Assembly (NCBI GenBank): GCA_030916575.1
Contig: JAUPWJ010000084.1
Coordinates: 1 to 5,056 of the forward strand
Source: Patescibacteria group bacterium
GTDB lineage: Bacteria > Patescibacteriota > Minisyncoccia > Phycocordibacterales > UBA9973
Direction of reading: 5' to 3'
Length of the DNA stretch: 5,056 nucleotides
In this document: one piece after another, positions 4,871-5,056 of the stretch
Numbering within the stretch: position 1 is the first letter of the stretch
How the letters are laid out: each line of letters starts with the position of its first letter
Position numbers and translations under genes: made by a program
The notes under the pieces: model-generated
The model's database searches: none
What the model was told of the DNA's origin: nothing
What the model saw: the letters and a program-made list of their open reading frames with translations, nothing else

Positions 4871-5056
4871 TTAAAATTTCAAACCTCCTGCTCTTGCTTC
4901 ATCTGCGACTAATTTTACTCTTCCTGTATATTTAAATCCATTTCTATCAAAAACTACTTTATCGATTTTTACAGCTTTACTTGCAAGTGCTATAGCCTTT
5001 CCTACTTCTTTTGCTCGTTCTAATTTTGTGCCTTTTGCTATCTTTACATCACTAGC
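4871..5056 (-). CDS. rplR: 50S ribosomal protein L18, C-terminal part (5' end outside window)
   Basis: L18 binds 5S rRNA and helps attach it to the 50S central protuberance. Sixty-one sense codons and a TAA (4873-4871) are present; the N-terminal basic tail and first half lie beyond the right edge. The visible end carries the diagnostic L18 block: VVFDRNGFKYTGRVK, then VADEARAGGLKF, equivalent to FDRGGYxYHGRV and LADxAREAGLxF in other bacteria. The reading frame runs open to the last base of the window with no break. rpsE follows 9 bases downstream, so both belong to the same spc-type operon. Confidence 0.96.
   Translation of the reverse strand, partial: ASDVKIAKGTKLERAKEVGKAIALASKAVKIDKVVFDRNGFKYTGRVKLVADEARAGGLKF

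Noticed and set aside
4884..4889. Perfect AGGAGG on the minus strand upstream of rpsE
   Set aside because: It is 22 bases from the rpsE ATG, too far for a normal Shine-Dalgarno, and it encodes the conserved AGG of the L18 C-terminus (ARAGGLKF).
1..5056. Alternative genetic code (TGA as Gly, as in some CPR lineages)
   Set aside because: Every gene reads to full family length under the standard code with TAA or TAG stops and no in-frame TGA. TGA is not used as a stop here either, but seven stops are too few to build on.
1..5056. A new defence, mobile or CRISPR-like system
   Set aside because: No repeats with regular spacing, no transposase or integrase motifs, no tRNA, and all reading frames of size are housekeeping families.

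Overview
The window is an AT-rich bacterial chromosomal segment holding the downstream end of the spc ribosomal-protein operon and a group of small-nucleotide kinases. The best-supported source is a Candidate Phyla Radiation (Patescibacteria) genome, probably of the Parcubacteria type. Three things point there. rpsE is followed directly by rplO, with no rpmD (L30) in the 8 bases between them, and absence of L30 is a known CPR trait. The UMP and CMP kinases are of the archaeal type. The adenylate kinase is the short form without a LID insertion. The standard code fits every gene: stops are TAA or TAG and no in-frame TGA is needed. A finer taxonomic placement cannot be made from sequence inspection alone.

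Layout, read in the direction of the main (minus) strand from the right edge: the C-terminal 61 codons of rplR (L18; start lies outside), rpsE (S5), rplO (L15) and secY, all tightly packed (gaps of 6-9 bases). Next, on the opposite strand, comes an archaeal-type cytidylate kinase gene (cmk, 2014-2583), whose stop codon overlaps the secY stop within one CTAG palindrome. A 79-base divergent intergenic region follows, then adk, a UMP kinase gene (pyrH) and the start of map (methionine aminopeptidase, cut by the left edge), again on the minus strand. The adk/pyrH and pyrH/map junctions are the same nine bases, TAATTTATG.

Functionally, the right half builds the ribosome and the SecYEG translocon. 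map trims initiator methionine from new proteins. The three kinases convert AMP, UMP and CMP (or dCMP) to diphosphates, so most of the NMP-kinase step sits in one locus, as would suit a reduced organism that salvages nucleotides.

The main oddity is the inverted cmk between secY and adk. It breaks the usual co-directional secY-adk-map order and leaves no intergenic space after secY. Candidate terminators for each convergent gene therefore lie inside the other gene's coding sequence. Alternatively, the minus-strand transcript runs through cmk in antisense to adk (a non-contiguous operon). None of the six visible minus-strand starts, nor cmk, has a recognisable Shine-Dalgarno sequence at normal spacing. 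I see no mobile element, CRISPR array, RNA gene or unknown protein family, so the novelty here is in gene arrangement and expression signals rather than a new system.
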